Of a stretch of 8,628 nt of DNA, positions 6,398-8,628 are shown piece by piece. The translations under genes were made by a program, and so were the position numbers. The notes under the pieces were generated by a model, which saw nothing but the letters and a program-made list of their open reading frames with translations, was not told the DNA's origin and did no database searches. Origin of the DNA: an uncultured Bacilli bacterium (GTDB lineage: Bacteria; Bacillota_I; Bacilli_A; RF39; UBA660); contig CANQNA010000056.1 of NCBI GenBank assembly GCA_947625005.1, positions 1 through 8,628 of the forward strand, in the 5' to 3' direction. Positions within the stretch are counted from its first letter, which is position 1. Each line of letters starts with the position of its first letter.

Positions 6398-7108
6398 CTA
6401 TGATTTTTTATTAGAATTTTTCACTTTAATAAAAACTACTAATCCTAAAATTATTAAACTTAGTCCCAATAAAATAAAAACTATATAAGAATAATCTCCT
6501 AAATTAACCTTATCAACAACTGTTTTTGGTTCTTTAGATAAATCAATATTAATCCTTTTATTAGTATAATTGTTTTTATTGATATACCAATAATAAATTC
6601 CTTTCTTTTCCTCATCTGCATTAGTATTTAAAACTTTATAATCGCTTTTTAATGTAATCGTAACACTATCTAAATATTTATAATAATCAAAACATTTAAA
6701 ATACTTATCAGTATTTATAGAAAAAGAAGAAGTTTTATTTATTATATTTATATTTTCATAACATTGATGTATTAAAGGAGATTCTTCATAATTATTAAAA
6801 GTTAGTTGATTATTATAACTTAATCCTATATTATCTTTATTATTTATTTTATTTAATTCAAAATGTTTAGTTTTAGTTTCTTCCTGTCCGTTATCAATAT
6901 CATGAATACTATTATAAGTATATTCAAGTTCTTCTTCTAAAGAAAATCCATTTTCCTCTTTAATACTTTCGTTTGTTTTATTCACTAAAATCTGAGAATT
7001 TTCTCTTATTGAACCATTTTTAACTTCAATTTCATAATTAGCAGAACAACCACATAGAAATGTTAACATGCTTAGAATTATTAATGTTTTTAATTTGAAA
7101 AAGCCCAT
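6398..7108 (-). CDS. Putative lipoprotein with C-terminal membrane helix
   Basis: This is a 236-residue protein of unrecognised exact family. A short signal peptide (K5 and K7, then a hydrophobic stretch 8-18) ends in the lipobox L-C-G-C, which predicts lipidation at Cys21. The rest of the exported part is rich in Asn, Lys, Ile and Tyr. A segment near 150-200 (SVTITLKSDYKVLNTNADEE, then a YYWYI motif) recalls the beta-rich domain of LppM/DUF3153-like lipoproteins, but only weakly. A second hydrophobic helix (about 208-227) followed by basic residues (KVKNSNKKS) would place the C terminus in the cytoplasm, so both ends would be membrane-tethered. The gene overlaps the upstream SGNH/C39 gene by 19 bases and has a good Shine-Dalgarno sequence (AAGGGAG, 7118-7124) nine bases from its ATG. 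Its position before the coupling ATPase suggests a role in assembling or anchoring the same apparatus. Confidence 0.72.
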   Translation of the reverse strand: MGFFKLKTLIILSMLTFLCGCSANYEIEVKNGSIRENSQILVNKTNESIKEENGFSLEEELEYTYNSIHDIDNGQEETKTKHFELNKINNKDNIGLSYNNQLTFNNYEESPLIHQCYENINIINKTSSFSINTDKYFKCFDYYKYLDSVTITLKSDYKVLNTNADEEKKGIYYWYINKNNYTNKRINIDLSKEPKTVVDKVNLGDYSYIVFILLGLSLIILGLVVFIKVKNSNKKS

Positions 7109-8628
7109 AATCCGCCGCTCCCTTCTTTAGTAAATACACTTACATCCCAAGTTTGTCCAGAACGTTCTTTACTATTAGGATCTGCTACTGTAATTTTTCC
7201 CTCATCAGTTACCCCAGTTAAAACAATAAAATGTCCATTGTTAGTAAAAGTTGAAGGTCCCATTGATATAATAAGAGTTTTACCTTGATTTAAATTAGAT
7301 AGTATACTTTCTGCATTTAAAATTAAAGTTTCACATTTTATTCCATATTCTAAAGCAATTGCTGGAAAAAACCCCCATGAAGTACCAACTCCTTGTACTC
7401 TATATCCATTACTTAAACTCCAATCCGCAGTCTCTATAGGTGTTATTTCTTCGCCTGTTAAATAAGTTAAAACCATCGCCATAGAAGTTGGTCCACATCC
7501 TGAACTAGCAATTGTAGTTCCATAACCATATGATTGATCATAATCATATTGATAATAATTTACAAAATCTCCTGTACCTCCACAAGTAACTTTATTAGAG
7601 CTACTTATGCTTGTTGTTACATAATTATTAAGACTCTCACTTGTAGTTGAATTATAATGTAATCCATCAGAAGAATCTATAGTTGTTAAATTATTATAAG
7701 AATCAATATAATTGTCTGTAAAACTTTGTTTTAATTTGTTATTAAATTCTTCAATTTGAGCATTTGTAACATTATATCCATTAATTGTTGTCTTACTCTC
7801 ATCAACTGGATTTACTGACAATATATAAAAAGTATTACTAGAATATTTATTTATTAATTCCTTATAATAAGCAATATAATTATCACTATTTTCTAAATCG
7901 TTTATTCCTAATGCTAAAACAATAATTCCATTGCTTTTTTCCCTTAAAATGTTATCTAACTCAGTTGATGCTGTACTAGTTAACCAATTATACCCCTGAG
8001 ACCCATCAGCAATATAAGTAATATTAGCATTATTTATTGCAGTTTGCATATCTACAATACGAGAATCTCCAATATAAATTAAACGACTTTGTATTTCTTC
8101 AGAAGTACATGCACGTTTTTCTCGTCTTGTTAAAGTTGAAGAATTATTAGTTAAATCTAAATTTCCAAAATCTTTTCCCGCAACAATAGCAGTTAACATT
8201 AAAATAAAAAATAAAAAAACTCCTACTACTATAATTATTTTGTATTTAACCGTTTTTCTACCAGAAACATTTCTTACTAAATCAAATAAAGAACTTGAAT
8301 TATCACTTGAAATTTCAGAATTTGAATTACTAGTATTTTGACTTTTATTTGAAGGTAAAACTTCTCCTTTATTTGCTAAAGAAGATCCGGATTTTGCTGC
8401 TTCTGTAATAGATCCAGTACCTTTAGTAGCTTTTGTTGCTGCACTTGTTGCTCCTTTTGTTGCTGCACTTGTTGGATTTATAAAATCAGTTGCTTTATCA
8501 GCAACATCTACTAATCCTTTATCATCCAGTTTTTTTGATATATTACCAATTGGAGTTCTAGCTAAAGTTTTACCTGCTCGATTAAAAAGTTTTTGCCCTG
8601 CTTTTGTATTTGCTACTGCATCAACAAC
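7090..8628 (-). CDS. Membrane-anchored SGNH hydrolase / C39-like cysteine peptidase (N terminus outside window)
   Basis: The frame is open to the window edge, giving at least 512 residues (numbered from the edge). The methionine at 8197-8199 is inside the membrane helix and is not the start. Residues 1-125 are a low-complexity Lys/Ala/Thr/Ser/Asn region with TSAATK repeats. A single helix at about 131-151 follows KYK, so the long N-terminal part should be cytoplasmic and the rest outside. The SGNH hydrolase domain (about 180-335) shows YIGDS with Ser189, LALGIND with Asn243, and DGLH with Asp321 and His324. The C39-like peptidase domain (about 355-510) has YYQY with Gln360, SSGCGPTSMAMVL with Cys378, GHFIVLTG with His466 and VADPNS with Asp483. 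Both active sites appear intact. Likely substrates are acyl groups and peptide bonds in the wall or on surface proteins. In type IV systems of Gram-positive bacteria this position is usually held by a lysozyme plus NlpC/P60 or CHAP protein. The role is inferred. Confidence 0.85.
   Translation of the reverse strand, partial: VVDAVANTKAGQKLFNRAGKTLARTPIGNISKKLDDKGLVDVADKATDFINPTSAATKGATSAATKATKGTGSITEAAKSGSSLANKGEVLPSNKSQNTSNSNSEISSDNSSSLFDLVRNVSGRKTVKYKIIIVVGVFLFFILMLTAIVAGKDFGNLDLTNNSSTLTRREKRACTSEEIQSRLIYIGDSRIVDMQTAINNANITYIADGSQGYNWLTSTASTELDNILREKSNGIIVLALGINDLENSDNYIAYYKELINKYSSNTFYILSVNPVDESKTTINGYNVTNAQIEEFNNKLKQSFTDNYIDSYNNLTTIDSSDGLHYNSTTSESLNNYVTTSISSSNKVTCGGTGDFVNYYQYDYDQSYGYGTTIASSGCGPTSMAMVLTYLTGEEITPIETADWSLSNGYRVQGVGTSWGFFPAIALEYGIKCETLILNAESILSNLNQGKTLIISMGPSTFTNNGHFIVLTGVTDEGKITVADPNSKERSGQTWDVSVFTKEGSGGLWAFSN
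8430..8474. repeat. Two-copy 21-base direct repeat, period 24
   Basis: CTTTTGTTGCTGCACTTGTTG occurs at 8430-8450 and again, identical, at 8454-8474. It lies in the coding sequence of the SGNH/C39 protein and encodes two tandem TSAATK units of eight-residue period in the cytoplasmic low-complexity region. This is probably a slippage-prone linker. Copy number may differ among strains. Confidence 0.7.

Noticed and set aside
8197..8199. ATG as the start of the SGNH/C39 protein
   Set aside because: The frame continues open to the window edge, and this methionine lies inside the membrane helix, with no Shine-Dalgarno sequence before it (upstream codons are Leu, Ile and Phe).

Overview
The window is strongly AT-rich, and its lysine-, asparagine- and isoleucine-rich proteins suggest a low-GC member of the Bacillota / Mycoplasmatota (Bacilli-Mollicutes) grade, probably uncultured. 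This is inference from composition, gene order and the style of the Shine-Dalgarno sites. All tryptophan codons checked are TGG, and TGA ends rplB, so the standard bacterial code (table 11) fits. Apart from one gene, everything is on the minus strand.

Region 1 (1-3030, minus strand) is the head of the S10 ribosomal-protein operon in canonical order: rpsJ (S10), rplC (L3), rplD (L4), rplW (L23), rplB (L2). The genes are packed with short gaps, and rplD and rplW overlap by one base. A strong sigma-A-type promoter (TTGAAA, 17-base spacer, TATAAT) drives it through a leader of about 128 bases that can form hairpins. L3 carries an unusual acidic tail of about 56 residues. L2 is a little short at its C terminus. 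The next gene (expected rpsS) starts just outside the window.

Region 2 (3090-4074, plus strand) is a single divergent gene for a membrane-anchored family-2 glycosyltransferase of the DPM1/GtrB/CsbB type. It has its own extended -10 promoter and its own terminator.

Region 3 (4079-8628, minus strand) is the end of a separate operon, read from the right edge leftwards. It encodes a membrane-anchored protein with an extracellular SGNH hydrolase domain followed by a C39-like cysteine peptidase domain (N terminus outside the window), then a lipoprotein with a C-terminal membrane helix, then a VirD4/TraG-type type IV coupling ATPase with a long charged tail, and finally an intrinsic terminator. The likely theme is a Gram-positive type IV secretion or conjugation machine. 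The ATPase would recruit substrate at the inner face of the membrane. The SGNH/C39 protein could remodel the wall or process a surface substrate, in place of the lysozyme plus NlpC/P60 or CHAP enzyme usually found in such clusters. No relaxase, VirB4, VirB6 or attachment site is visible, so whether this is a mobile element or a fixed chromosomal secretion system cannot be decided here.

The only gene-free stretch close to 300 bases is 2868-3119, which holds the two divergent promoters and the S10 leader. No tRNA, rRNA, CRISPR or insertion sequence was seen.
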